Of a stretch of 64,000 bases of DNA, positions 36,194 to 43,808 are shown in pieces (within the stretch, counting starts at the first letter, position 1; every line of letters begins with the position of its first letter). The stretch is from Micromonospora sp. NBC_01740 (GTDB lineage: Bacteria > Actinomycetota > Actinomycetes > Mycobacteriales > Micromonosporaceae), in NCBI RefSeq assembly GCF_035920365.1, contig NZ_CP109150.1, positions 6,510,001-6,574,000 of the forward strand, in the 5' to 3' direction. The notes under the pieces are model-generated. The model made no database searches, was not told the origin of the DNA, and was given only the letters and a program-made list of their open reading frames with translations. Position numbers and translations under genes: made by a program.

Positions 36194-36283
36194 ATGAGCC
36201 GCTACGTCGCCCCGCTGGGCTTCACCCTCGCCGCCGTCTGGGTGGCCGTCGTCTTCGTCCTCGCCGGCGGCGCCGCGCACTGA
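36194..36283 (+). CDS. 29-aa single-pass membrane peptide
   Basis: ATG 36194 follows GGAG (36183-36186) by 7 nt. The peptide begins MSRYVAPLGFTLAAVWVAVV and ends AGGAAH: a short polar start and one hydrophobic helix of about 20 residues. It lies in a spacer between divergent fabG and the convergent VWA gene, behind a long structured leader. It may be a small membrane regulator. It is too short to place in a family from sequence alone, but the clean ribosome site and composition suggest it is translated. Confidence 0.5.
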   Translation: MSRYVAPLGFTLAAVWVAVVFVLAGGAAH

Positions 36284-36293
36284 CCACCGGCGA

Positions 36294-36372
36294 CGGCACG
36301 CACCGACCGCCGGCACGCACCGACCGCCGGCGACGGCGCGGACCGACCGCCGGCACGCACCGACCGCCGCGC
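36294..36372. repeat. tandem 17-bp repeat in a convergent spacer
   Basis: GCACGCACCGACCGCCG occurs three times exactly and once with an inserted variant unit (GCGACGGCGCGGACC). It separates the 29-aa peptide from the convergent VWA gene. No spacer pattern typical of CRISPR is present. Confidence 0.7.
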
Positions 36373-36424
36373 CGTCGCCGGCCGTCGGGGCGCGCCCGGC
36401 CGCCGGCCACCCCGCACCCGCGCG

Positions 36425-37375
36425 TCAGAGCATCCGCGAGGACCACAGCAGGTTGAGGGCCCCCGCGCAGAGTGCCAGCAGCAGGGCCACCCCCGCGTAC
36501 CACTGGGTGACCTCGCGGGGTTCCGTGCGGAACCCGATCGAGCTGCCCATGTCCTGGTAGACCTGCTTCAGCTCGCTCACCGACGCCGCCTCGTAGAAGT
36601 AGCCCTCGGTGGCCTCGGCCAGATCGGCCAGGGCCAGCCGGTCCACCGGCACCCGTTGCAGCTGGCCGCCGATGTCCACCTGCCCGGAGTCGGTGCCGAA
36701 GGCGATGGTGGAGACCGGCACGTTCGCCGCCTGCGCCGCGGCGGCCGCCTCCTCCACCGACCGGCCCGAGGTGCGGTACCCGTCGGAGAGCAGCACGATG
36801 CGGGCCGGCGGGATTCCCGCCGCGCCGTCGGCCGGCACCGACCGGATCGCCTCCAGGCAGGTGAAGACCGCCTCGCCCGTCGCCGTCGCCTCGGCCAGCA
36901 CCAGCCCGTCGATCGCGGCGGTCACCGCGTCCCGGTCCTTGCCCGGCGGCACCAGCACGTTCGCCGACTTGGCGAACGAGACCAGCCCCAGGTTGTAGCT
37001 CTCCGGCAGCTCGCCGACGAACTGCTTGGCCGCCTCCTGCGCCGCCTCCAGCCGGTTCGGCGCCACGTCGTCGGCCTGCATGGACAGCGACACGTCGATG
37101 GCGAGCATCACGGTCGCCCGTTCCAACGGCTCCCGGGTGTCGACCGACGGCCGGGCCAGCGCGGTCGCCAGCACCAGCAGGCAGAGCAGGAACGCCGTGG
37201 CCGGCACGTGCCGCCGCCAGCCCAGCCCCTTCGGCGCCAGGGTGCGCAGCAGGTCCACGTTGGTGAACCGCATCGCGTACGCCCGGCGGTGCAGCTGCCG
37301 CCAGACGTAGAGCGCGGCGAGGGCGAGCACCGGCAGCACGGCCAGCAGCCACCACGGTTGCAGAAAGCGGATCAT
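36425..37375 (-). CDS. VWA-domain membrane protein (BatA-like)
   Basis: A 316-residue protein. Two N-terminal membrane helices (LLAVLPVLALAALYVW; ATAFLLCLLVLATALA) are followed by a von Willebrand A domain with the MIDAS motif MLAIDVSLSMQADD, the threonine loop ATATGEAVFT, and LLSDGYRTSG. A C-terminal helix (WYAGVALLLALCAGALNLLW) closes it. This is the aerotolerance/BatA layout: a metal-ion adhesion domain held on the outer face of the membrane. The start ATG overlaps the DUF58 stop by 4 nt (ATGA), so it is the last gene of moxR-DUF58-VWA. Confidence 0.92.
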   Translation of the reverse strand: MIRFLQPWWLLAVLPVLALAALYVWRQLHRRAYAMRFTNVDLLRTLAPKGLGWRRHVPATAFLLCLLVLATALARPSVDTREPLERATVMLAIDVSLSMQADDVAPNRLEAAQEAAKQFVGELPESYNLGLVSFAKSANVLVPPGKDRDAVTAAIDGLVLAEATATGEAVFTCLEAIRSVPADGAAGIPPARIVLLSDGYRTSGRSVEEAAAAAQAANVPVSTIAFGTDSGQVDIGGQLQRVPVDRLALADLAEATEGYFYEAASVSELKQVYQDMGSSIGFRTEPREVTQWYAGVALLLALCAGALNLLWSSRML

Positions 37376-38358
37376 CGTGTCGTCCCCCTGGTGCGCGCGT
37401 GCCGCTGCGCGGCGACGAAACGCACCATGTCGAGCAGCCAGTCTCGGTCCGTACGCAGTCGCAGGTGGGCCGCGCCGGCGCCGCGCAGCGCCGCGGAGAT
37501 CTCCGCGCGCTGGGCGGCCGCCGCCTCGGCGTAGCGGTGGCGCAGCCGCGGGTCGGCGGTCTGCACCTCGTGCAGCTCGCCGGTCTCCGGGTCGACCACC
37601 GGCAGCACCCCGACGTCGGGCAGCTCCAGCTCCCGGGGATCGACCACCTCGATCGCCACCACGTCGTGCCGGACGCGCAGCTTACGCAGCGGCCGGGACC
37701 ACCGCTGCGGCGGGGCGAGGAAGTCGGAGATGACCACCGCCACGCCCCGGCGGCGGGGCGGCCGGTTGAGCATGTCGACAAGCGTGCCCAGGTCGCTGCG
37801 CCCGGGGCGGATCTCGGTGCCGGCGATCGCCCGCAGCAGCGCGTGGGCCTCCTTGCGGCCGGAGCGCGCGGGCAGCCGGGTGTAGACGTCCGGGCCGGCG
37901 ACCGGCGGCGCGGCGCGCCACCGGCGGGCCGGCGCGCTCGTGCCGCCGCCGCTGCCGATCACCGCGCCGATCCGGTTGCCGCCCCGGACGGTCAGGTGGG
38001 CCAGCGCCGCCGCGGCGGCCACCACGACGTCGCGCTTGAGCCACCGGCCGGTGCCGAAGTCCAGGCTCGCCGAGAGGTCCACCGCCAGCCACGTCTCCAG
38101 CTCCCGGTCGGCCACCGTACGCCGGACGTGCGGCATCGTCGTGCGGGCGGTGACCGGCCAGTCCATCCGGCGTACGTCGTCGCCGGGGCGGTACTCCCGG
38201 GACTCCCCCGCCTCGCTGCCCGGCCCGGGCAGCAGGCCGGCGTAGTCGCCCTGGAGCAGGCCGTCGAGCTTGCGGGTGACCATCAGTTGCAGCCGCGACA
38301 GGACGGCCTCGGTGCGGTCGGAGGGGACGTCGGCAGGCCGACGGGCGGGTGAGGTCAC
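37372..38358 (-). CDS. DUF58 domain protein
   Basis: A 328-residue soluble protein with the DUF58 core: SREYRPGDDVRRMDWPVTAR, TWLAVDLSASLDFGTGRWLK and VAVVISDFLAPPQRW. The last two resemble a degenerate VWA/MIDAS fold. The GTG start overlaps the moxR stop (GTGA) and its stop overlaps the next ATG, so translation is coupled on both sides. DUF58 proteins work with MoxR AAA+ ATPases and VWA proteins, probably in chaperone-like assembly of metal-dependent or envelope proteins. Confidence 0.92.
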   Translation of the reverse strand: MTSPARRPADVPSDRTEAVLSRLQLMVTRKLDGLLQGDYAGLLPGPGSEAGESREYRPGDDVRRMDWPVTARTTMPHVRRTVADRELETWLAVDLSASLDFGTGRWLKRDVVVAAAAALAHLTVRGGNRIGAVIGSGGGTSAPARRWRAAPPVAGPDVYTRLPARSGRKEAHALLRAIAGTEIRPGRSDLGTLVDMLNRPPRRRGVAVVISDFLAPPQRWSRPLRKLRVRHDVVAIEVVDPRELELPDVGVLPVVDPETGELHEVQTADPRLRHRYAEAAAAQRAEISAALRGAGAAHLRLRTDRDWLLDMVRFVAAQRHARTRGTTR

Positions 38359-39467
38359 GGACGCTGCCCGGGCCAACCGGCGCCGGGCGGCGCGGAGGTC
38401 GGCATGGGTGCGGGGGTGGCCTGCTGCCGGGGCGCGACCGAGGGCAGCGGGATGGTGGACATCACCCGGTGCACCACGTGGTCGGCGGGCACGTCGTCGG
38501 CGAGCGCGTCGTAGCTGAGCACGAGCCGGTGGCGCAGGATGTCCGGCGCGATGTCCTGCACGTCCTGCGGCAGGGCGTAGTCCCGGCCACGCAGCAGTGC
38601 CAGCGCGCGGGTGGCCCGGACCAGGCCGAGCGAGGCGCGCGGGCTCGCGCCGTACTGGATGAGCTGGGCGACGTCCGGCATCCCGTGCTCCGCCGGGGCG
38701 CGGGTGGCCAGCACCAGCCGGACCGCGTAGTCGACCAGGGCGTTGTGCACGAAGACCTGGTCCGCCTTGCGTTGCAGGGCGATCAGGTCGGGGGTGGTGA
38801 AGACCGGCGCCGGCTGCGGCGGGGCGACCCCCATCCGGTAGACGATCTCCCGCTCCTCGGCGTCGGTCGGGTAACCGACGACGATCTTCATGAGGAAGCG
38901 GTCCCGCTGGGCCTCGGGCAGCGGGTAGACCCCCTCCTGCTCGATCGGGTTCTGCGTCGCCATCACCAGGAACGGGTCGGGCACCCGGTGGCTCTCGCCG
39001 CCGATGGAGACCTGCCGCTCGCTCATCACCTCCAGCAGCGCCGACTGCACCTTGGCCGGCGCCCGGTTGATCTCGTCGGCGAGCAGGAAGTTGACGAACA
39101 CCGGGCCCAGTTCGACGTCGAACTTCTCGCTCGACTGCCGGTAGATGCGGGTGCCCATGATGTCGGCGGGCACCAGGTCGGGGGTGAACTGCACCCGGGC
39201 GAAGGAGCCGCCGACCACCCTCGCGAGGGTCTCCACCGCGAGGGTCTTCGCGACCCCCGGCACGCCCTCCAGCAGGCAGTGGCCGCGCGCGAGCAGCGCG
39301 ACGAACATCCGCTCCACCATCCGGTCCTGCCCGACGATCACCCGTTTGATCTCGAACAGCGCCCGCTCGAGCAGGGTCGCGTCCTCGGCCGGCGTGGTCA
39401 CCGGCTCGGGTGTCTCCGGGCCCGTCCCGTTCGGCGTCGGGGCGTCGGGCGTGGTCGGCTGGGCCAC
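38355..39467 (-). CDS. moxR: MoxR family AAA+ ATPase
   Basis: A 370-residue protein. Walker A is LEGVPGVAKTLAVETLAR, Walker B FLLADEINRAPAKVQSALLE, sensor 1 MATQNPIEQEGVYPLPEAQ, and sensor 2 arginines follow in SPRASLGLVRATRALALLRG. The start is GTG 39467 with GGAGG 4 nt upstream. It is the first gene of the coupled moxR-DUF58-VWA operon. MoxR ATPases act as chaperones for VWA-containing complexes. The 278-bp upstream spacer holds a second promoter-like TACCAT near 39659 on the + strand but no other gene. Confidence 0.93.
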   Translation of the reverse strand: MAQPTTPDAPTPNGTGPETPEPVTTPAEDATLLERALFEIKRVIVGQDRMVERMFVALLARGHCLLEGVPGVAKTLAVETLARVVGGSFARVQFTPDLVPADIMGTRIYRQSSEKFDVELGPVFVNFLLADEINRAPAKVQSALLEVMSERQVSIGGESHRVPDPFLVMATQNPIEQEGVYPLPEAQRDRFLMKIVVGYPTDAEEREIVYRMGVAPPQPAPVFTTPDLIALQRKADQVFVHNALVDYAVRLVLATRAPAEHGMPDVAQLIQYGASPRASLGLVRATRALALLRGRDYALPQDVQDIAPDILRHRLVLSYDALADDVPADHVVHRVMSTIPLPSVAPRQQATPAPMPTSAPPGAGWPGQRP

Positions 39468-39745
39468 CGGTCCTCCACAGCATGATCGGTTGTCGCGCGG
39501 CGTGGTGCGTATCAAGACTCGCATGCCCGGCTGAGTGCCGAGGTGGGGAGAAGCCGATTCTCGCCGCCGCGTCCCCGATGCCGGGTCGCGGGCCCGCCAC
39601 GCCGTCGGGCGGTACGAAATCGCCGCTCACGGGTGGACAGGGACCGGCCCGGCGCGTGTACCATTCACCCGTCGCCGGGCGGCTCCCCCCGTGGCCGCCC
39701 GGCGCTCAAACTTCCGGTGCCGCCACCGCCCCTAGACTGGTCGGG

Positions 39746-39976
39746 ATGAGCAGCCCCCTTCCCGCCGACGAGCCGCTGGTCTGCTCGTCCCGCGGATGTC
39801 GTGCCCCCGCCCACTGGGCGCTGAGGTGGAACAACCCCCGGCTGCACGACACCGACCGGCGCAAGACCTGGCTCGCGTGCACCGAGCACCGCACCACCCT
39901 CGGCGACTTCCTCGACGCCCGTGGCTTCCTCCGGGAGGTCGTACCGGCGCCCGGATCGCCTACGCTCGAAGGGTGA
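39746..39976 (+). CDS. small conserved cysteine protein, 76 aa
   Basis: ATG 39746 follows TAGACT (39733-39738) by 7 nt, a clear leaderless start. The protein has CSSRGC near residue 12 and CTEHRTTLGDFLDARGFLRE, so C-x4-C plus C-x2-H could bind zinc. Also seen is ALRWNNPRLHDTDRRKTWLA. Related actinobacterial proteins have been named acetone carboxylase in databases, but nothing here supports that enzyme. It overlaps by four bases (GTGA) a 9-codon frame that leads into the PH-domain gene, suggesting one operon. Confidence 0.75.
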   Translation: MSSPLPADEPLVCSSRGCRAPAHWALRWNNPRLHDTDRRKTWLACTEHRTTLGDFLDARGFLREVVPAPGSPTLEG

Positions 39977-39989
39977 GCGCGCACAACGG

Positions 39990-40538
39990 ATGTCCCCGGT
40001 GAACAGTGACGGGTCCGCCGGCCCGCCGCCGGCGCCACCCCTACCGCCGGCGGGCCCCCTGGAGCCGTGGCCGGACACCGTCCGCTGGCAGTCGATCTCG
40101 TCCGACCTGATCTGGGTGGAGCTGATCCGCCTGGCGCTGGTGCTGGTCGTCCTCGCCCTCGGGCTGGGCGTCGGCTGGGCGTTCAGCGGCAGCGGCTTCC
40201 TCGGCGCGGCACTCGGCGTGGTGCTGCTCTTCGGCGTCCTGCGGGGCGTGACGATCGTCCGCGCCGTACGGGCCTGGGGCTACGCGGAGCGGGAGGACGA
40301 CCTGCTGGTCCGGCACGGGCTGCTGGTGCGGCGGCTCTCCATCGTGCCGTACTCGCGGATGCAGTTCGTCGACGTCAGCGCGGGGCCGCTGGAGCGCGCG
40401 TTCGAGCTCGCCACCGTGCAGTTGCACACGGCCGCCGCGGCGAGCGACGCCCGGGTGCCCGGGCTGCGCCCGGCGGAGGCGTCCCGGCTGCGCGACCGGC
40501 TCACCGCGCTGGGCGAGGACCGGGCGGAGGGCCTGTGA
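39990..40538 (+). CDS. bacterial PH-domain (bPH2) membrane protein
   Basis: A 182-residue protein. A Pro-rich N-terminus is followed by two membrane helices (LIRLALVLVVLALGLGVGWA; FLGAALGVVLLFGVLRGVTI) and a bPH2/DUF304 domain with LLVRHGLLVRRLSIVPYSRM, QFVDVSAGPLERAFELATVQ. The start is either ATG 39990 or GTG 39999; neither has a strong ribosome site. GTG 39999 overlaps the TGA of a 9-codon frame starting at 39973, which could supply ribosomes. The stop overlaps the GTG of the next PH-domain gene (GTGA). The layout matches paired YdbS/YdbT proteins. Confidence 0.85.
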   Translation: MSPVNSDGSAGPPPAPPLPPAGPLEPWPDTVRWQSISSDLIWVELIRLALVLVVLALGLGVGWAFSGSGFLGAALGVVLLFGVLRGVTIVRAVRAWGYAEREDDLLVRHGLLVRRLSIVPYSRMQFVDVSAGPLERAFELATVQLHTAAAASDARVPGLRPAEASRLRDRLTALGEDRAEGL

Positions 40539-42094
40539 GCGACCCGGCCGCCCGGGGCACGGACCACGCCGGCCCGTCCCCGGCGGAGCCGGGCGTCCCA
40601 CCGGAGCCGACCGGACCCGGTGCGCCCCCGCCGCCGACCGGACCCGACGTGCCACCGGAGCCGACGGGGCCCGGTGTGCCGCCGGAGGCGGCATGGCGCG
40701 ACGCCGGGTCCGGCTTCCCGCCCCCGGCGACCGGGCCCGTCACGCCGGGCCCGGTCCGGTCTGCCGGGGCGCCCGGGGGCGCCGAGCCGCGGCAGCGGCT
40801 GCACCCCCTCAGCCCCGCCCTGCACGGCGCCAAGTCCCTGGTCGTGGTGATCGCCGGCCTGTCGTGGTCGACGCTGTCGCGGGTCGGCTTCGGCTGGTTC
40901 GCCCTGATGGCGGTGGTGCTGGCCCTGGGTGCCACCGTGCTGGCCGTGGTGAGCTGGTACTACACCGGCTACCACGTGGTGGGCCGCGAGCTGCGGGTGC
41001 ACGAGGGTCTCCTCTGGCGACGCACCCGGGCGATCCCGCTGGAGCGGCTCCAGGCCGTCGAGGTGGTCCGTCCGCTGCTCGCCCAGCTCACCGGCCTGGC
41101 CGAGCTGCGGCTGGAGGTGGTGGGCGGGGGCAAGACGGAGGCGCCGCTGGCCTACCTGAGCGTCGCCGAGGCGACCGCGCTGCGCCAGCGGCTGCTCGCC
41201 CTCGCCGGACGGATCGCGGCCGAGCCGGGCGCGCCGCCGGCGGGAGTGGCCGCGGGACCGGCGGGGACCCCGGCACCACCGCCCGGCCGGCCCCTGCACG
41301 CCGTGGCCAACAACGACCTGCTGGTCAGCCAGCTGCTGACCCCGCAGGCGTTCATGATCCCGTTCGGCGTCGCGTTCGTGGTGGCGCAGTTCCTCTCCGA
41401 GGACTCCTGGTCGTTCGTCGCGGTGGCGAGCACCCTCACCGCCATGGCCGGCGTGCTGCTGCAACCGGTGCGGCGGGTGCTCGACGACTGGAACTTCCGG
41501 CTCGCCCGGGACGAGGGCACGCTGCGGATCCGCAACGGCCTGCTGGAGACCCGCGCGCAGACCGTGCCGCTGGACCGGGTGCAGGCCGTCGGGGTGACCT
41601 GGCCGCTGCTGTGGCGGGTCAAGGGCTGGCTGCGGCTGCGCCTGGAGGTGGCCGGCTACTCCGCCGGCGAGGCCGACGAGCGCAACCGGCCGGACCGGCT
41701 GCTCCCCGTCGGTGACCGGGCGACCGGCGAGGCGATCGTGGCCGAGGTGCTGCCCGGGGTGCGGCTGGCCGCGCTGCCGCTGAGCCCGCCGCCGACGCGG
41801 GCCCGCTGGCTCAACCCGCTGAGCCGGGGCGTGCTCGGCGCCGGGCTCGACGACCGGGTCTTCGCCGTCCGCTCCGGCCTGCTCACCCGGCAGTTGGCGC
41901 TCGTGCCGTACGCCCGGATCCAGAGCGTGCGGGTCGTGCAGGGGCCGGCGCAGCGGCGGCTGCGGCTGGCGACGGTGCACGCCGACACCGCCGGCGGCGC
42001 CGGCGCGGCCGCCCGGGACCGGGACCTCGCCGAGGCGTGGGCCCTGGCGGCGGAGCTGACGGCCCGCTCGCGCGCGGCCCGCCGGGCGGGCTGA
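40535..42094 (+). CDS. multi-domain bacterial PH-domain membrane protein (YdbT-like)
   Basis: A 519-residue protein. The first 90 residues are a Pro/Gly repeat region (PPEPTGPG-type units). Then come membrane helices and bPH2 domains (GYHVVGRELRVHEGLLWRRT; NFRLARDEGTLRIRNGLLET; VFAVRSGLLTRQLALVPYAR), giving three PH-like units separated by two helix pairs. The function is unknown; the B. subtilis YdbS/YdbT pair has been linked to resistance to a bacteriocin. The start is GTG 40535, coupled to the preceding gene, with GGCGGAGG as ribosome site. Confidence 0.85.
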   Translation: MSDPAARGTDHAGPSPAEPGVPPEPTGPGAPPPPTGPDVPPEPTGPGVPPEAAWRDAGSGFPPPATGPVTPGPVRSAGAPGGAEPRQRLHPLSPALHGAKSLVVVIAGLSWSTLSRVGFGWFALMAVVLALGATVLAVVSWYYTGYHVVGRELRVHEGLLWRRTRAIPLERLQAVEVVRPLLAQLTGLAELRLEVVGGGKTEAPLAYLSVAEATALRQRLLALAGRIAAEPGAPPAGVAAGPAGTPAPPPGRPLHAVANNDLLVSQLLTPQAFMIPFGVAFVVAQFLSEDSWSFVAVASTLTAMAGVLLQPVRRVLDDWNFRLARDEGTLRIRNGLLETRAQTVPLDRVQAVGVTWPLLWRVKGWLRLRLEVAGYSAGEADERNRPDRLLPVGDRATGEAIVAEVLPGVRLAALPLSPPPTRARWLNPLSRGVLGAGLDDRVFAVRSGLLTRQLALVPYARIQSVRVVQGPAQRRLRLATVHADTAGGAGAAARDRDLAEAWALAAELTARSRAARRAG

Positions 42095-42119
42095 CCGCGC
42101 CCGTCCGCACGCGGGTTGT

Positions 42120-43145
42120 TCAGCGGGTGGCCGTGACCGGCGGCGGCTCGGCGGCGGCCGGCTCGGCCTCAGCGTCTGGCTCCGCCGGGGACCGCCGGGC
42201 CTTGCGGGCCGCCCACCAGCGCTCCGCCAGGCCGACCACCAGGAAGGCCATCCCGACGTACGCCCAGCCGACGAGCACGTCGATGACGTAGTGCTCGCCG
42301 CTGTAGACGAGGGTGAACGTCATCGCCAGCGGGTACGCCAGCAGCAGCGGCCACCAGCGGCGGCGGGTCTGCCGCAGGAAGAACAGCACCACGAAGAGCG
42401 CGAACGCGGTGTGCAGCGAGGGCATCGCGGCCACCGGGTTGGAGGCGATCTGCCCGGCGTTGAGCAGGTTGCCGGCGCCGTGCATGCCGAACGCCTTCCA
42501 GCCGCGCGTGGAGATCCGCGCGACCTCCTCCAGCAGCCCGTTCTGCGCCGCCCACCAGGGCGGGGCGGCCGGGTAGAGGAAGTAGGTGACCAGGCCGGTG
42601 GCGCACAGGAAGCCCCAGCGGCGCATGAAGGCCGCCCACCGCCCCCGGTCCCGCAGCCAGAGCACCGCCGCGGCGGCCAGCGCCACCACGAAGTGTGAGA
42701 AGTAGACCCAGCTGACCGCGACGTCCCACCAGTGCACCTCGGGCCGGTAGAGGTGCTCCTGGAGCCAGGTCGTCGGCACCTGCCCGCCCGTCGCCCAGCC
42801 GAACATCACCCGGTCGGCGACGATCAGCTCGTACGCGTGCGGGGTGGCGCCGTTGTCGGCGAAGCCCCGGGACAGGTTGTAGACGGCGAGCAGCAGCACC
42901 ACCGGCACCCAGTCCCGCGCGAAGCGCAGATGGCTGCGCCACGGCCGGCTGCTGTTCCAGGCGATCGTCCCCGCCCAGATCCACAGGAACGCGTACGCCG
43001 GGTCGGTCGGCAAACCGATGCCGAGCCAGCCGGCGACGAAGGCGACCCCCCAGAGTGTCATCGCGACCACGCGACGACGCCCGCCGTCGGGTGCGGCGGG
43101 TGGCTCGGTCCGGGCGGGGGGCTGGGGGTCGGTCGCGACAGACAT
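42120..43145 (-). CDS. PAP2-superfamily membrane phosphatase/transferase
   Basis: A 341-residue protein. Six hydrophobic helices are followed by the PAP2 motifs: MPSLHTAFALFVVLFFL (SLH) and VYSGEHYVIDVLVGWAY (SGEHYxxD), corresponding to the catalytic histidines. An early R-x6-Y motif analogous to K-x6-RP is less clear (YPAAPPWWAAQNG). The inositol-phosphoceramide synthase/AUR1-like branch of PAP2 fits best. The substrate is probably a lipid phosphate or phosphoinositol, which is inferred. The C-terminal 30 residues are acidic and Ala/Pro-rich. The start is ATG 43145; the upstream TAACCT box would place it nearly leaderless. Confidence 0.85.
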   Translation of the reverse strand: MSVATDPQPPARTEPPAAPDGGRRRVVAMTLWGVAFVAGWLGIGLPTDPAYAFLWIWAGTIAWNSSRPWRSHLRFARDWVPVVLLLAVYNLSRGFADNGATPHAYELIVADRVMFGWATGGQVPTTWLQEHLYRPEVHWWDVAVSWVYFSHFVVALAAAAVLWLRDRGRWAAFMRRWGFLCATGLVTYFLYPAAPPWWAAQNGLLEEVARISTRGWKAFGMHGAGNLLNAGQIASNPVAAMPSLHTAFALFVVLFFLRQTRRRWWPLLLAYPLAMTFTLVYSGEHYVIDVLVGWAYVGMAFLVVGLAERWWAARKARRSPAEPDAEAEPAAAEPPPVTATR

Positions 43146-43403
43146 CGCGGTCAAGGTTAGCGGCGCGGGCGGCATCGCCCCACGCCGACCACCCGGCCGC
43201 GCCGTCCTTCCGGGCGCGGCGGGACCGGCAGGCGCGGCAGACCGGTACGGCGGGCGCGGCGGGACCGGCAGGCGCAGCGGGACCGGCGCGGAACCGGCGG
43301 CCGGGTGCGGCGGTTCCGCGTCGCCCAGGGGCGGTGTGCGCCGGTGGGGGCGACCGACGTGCACGCGCCGCCGCCCGCCGCCCGCCTCGTCTAGGCTTTG
43401 GCC

Positions 43404-43808
43404 ATGCAGGAGCAGCCGGAGCCCGCGCTGACCCCGGGCCTCACCGCCCGGGTGGAGCTGACCGTCGCCGACACCGACACCGCCCAGGCGGTCGGCTCCG
43501 GAGACGTGCCCGTCCTGGGCACGCCCCGGGTGCTCGCCCTCGCCGAGGCCGCCACGGTGGCGGCCACCGCCGCCCGGATGCCCGGCGGGTCGACCACCGT
43601 CGGCACCCGGGTCGAGCTCGACCACCGGGCGGCCACCCCGGTGGGGCGCACGGTGGTGGCGCAGGCCCGACTGACCGCGGTCGAGGGGCGGCGGCTGTAC
43701 TTCGAGGTCAGCGTCAGCGACGGCGACGAGACGGTCGCCGAGGGCCGGGTGGAGCGGGTGCTGGTCGACCGGCAGCGCTTCGTGGAACGCGCCGCGCGGT
43801 CGTCGTGA
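43404..43808 (+). CDS. hotdog-fold thioesterase (FlK-like)
   Basis: A 134-residue protein with the FlK/fluoroacetyl-CoA thioesterase layout: GTPRVLALAEAATVAA with threonine and glutamate, and RVELDHRAATPVG with histidine. These correspond to the Thr/Glu/His triad of FlK. The natural substrate of most homologues is not known. ATG 43404 follows TAGGCT (43392-43397) by 6 nt, leaderless. The stop overlaps the GTG of the metallo-hydrolase (GTGA), so they are co-translated and may act on successive thioester or acyl substrates. Confidence 0.85.
   Translation: MQEQPEPALTPGLTARVELTVADTDTAQAVGSGDVPVLGTPRVLALAEAATVAATAARMPGGSTTVGTRVELDHRAATPVGRTVVAQARLTAVEGRRLYFEVSVSDGDETVAEGRVERVLVDRQRFVERAARSS

Noticed and set aside
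36294..36372. Tandem repeat considered as a CRISPR array
   Set aside because: Units are contiguous or nearly so, with no unique spacers of 30-40 bp, and no cas genes are nearby.
39746..39976. Acetone carboxylase label for the 76-aa protein
   Set aside because: The protein is far too short and has only a possible zinc-binding cysteine/histidine pattern.
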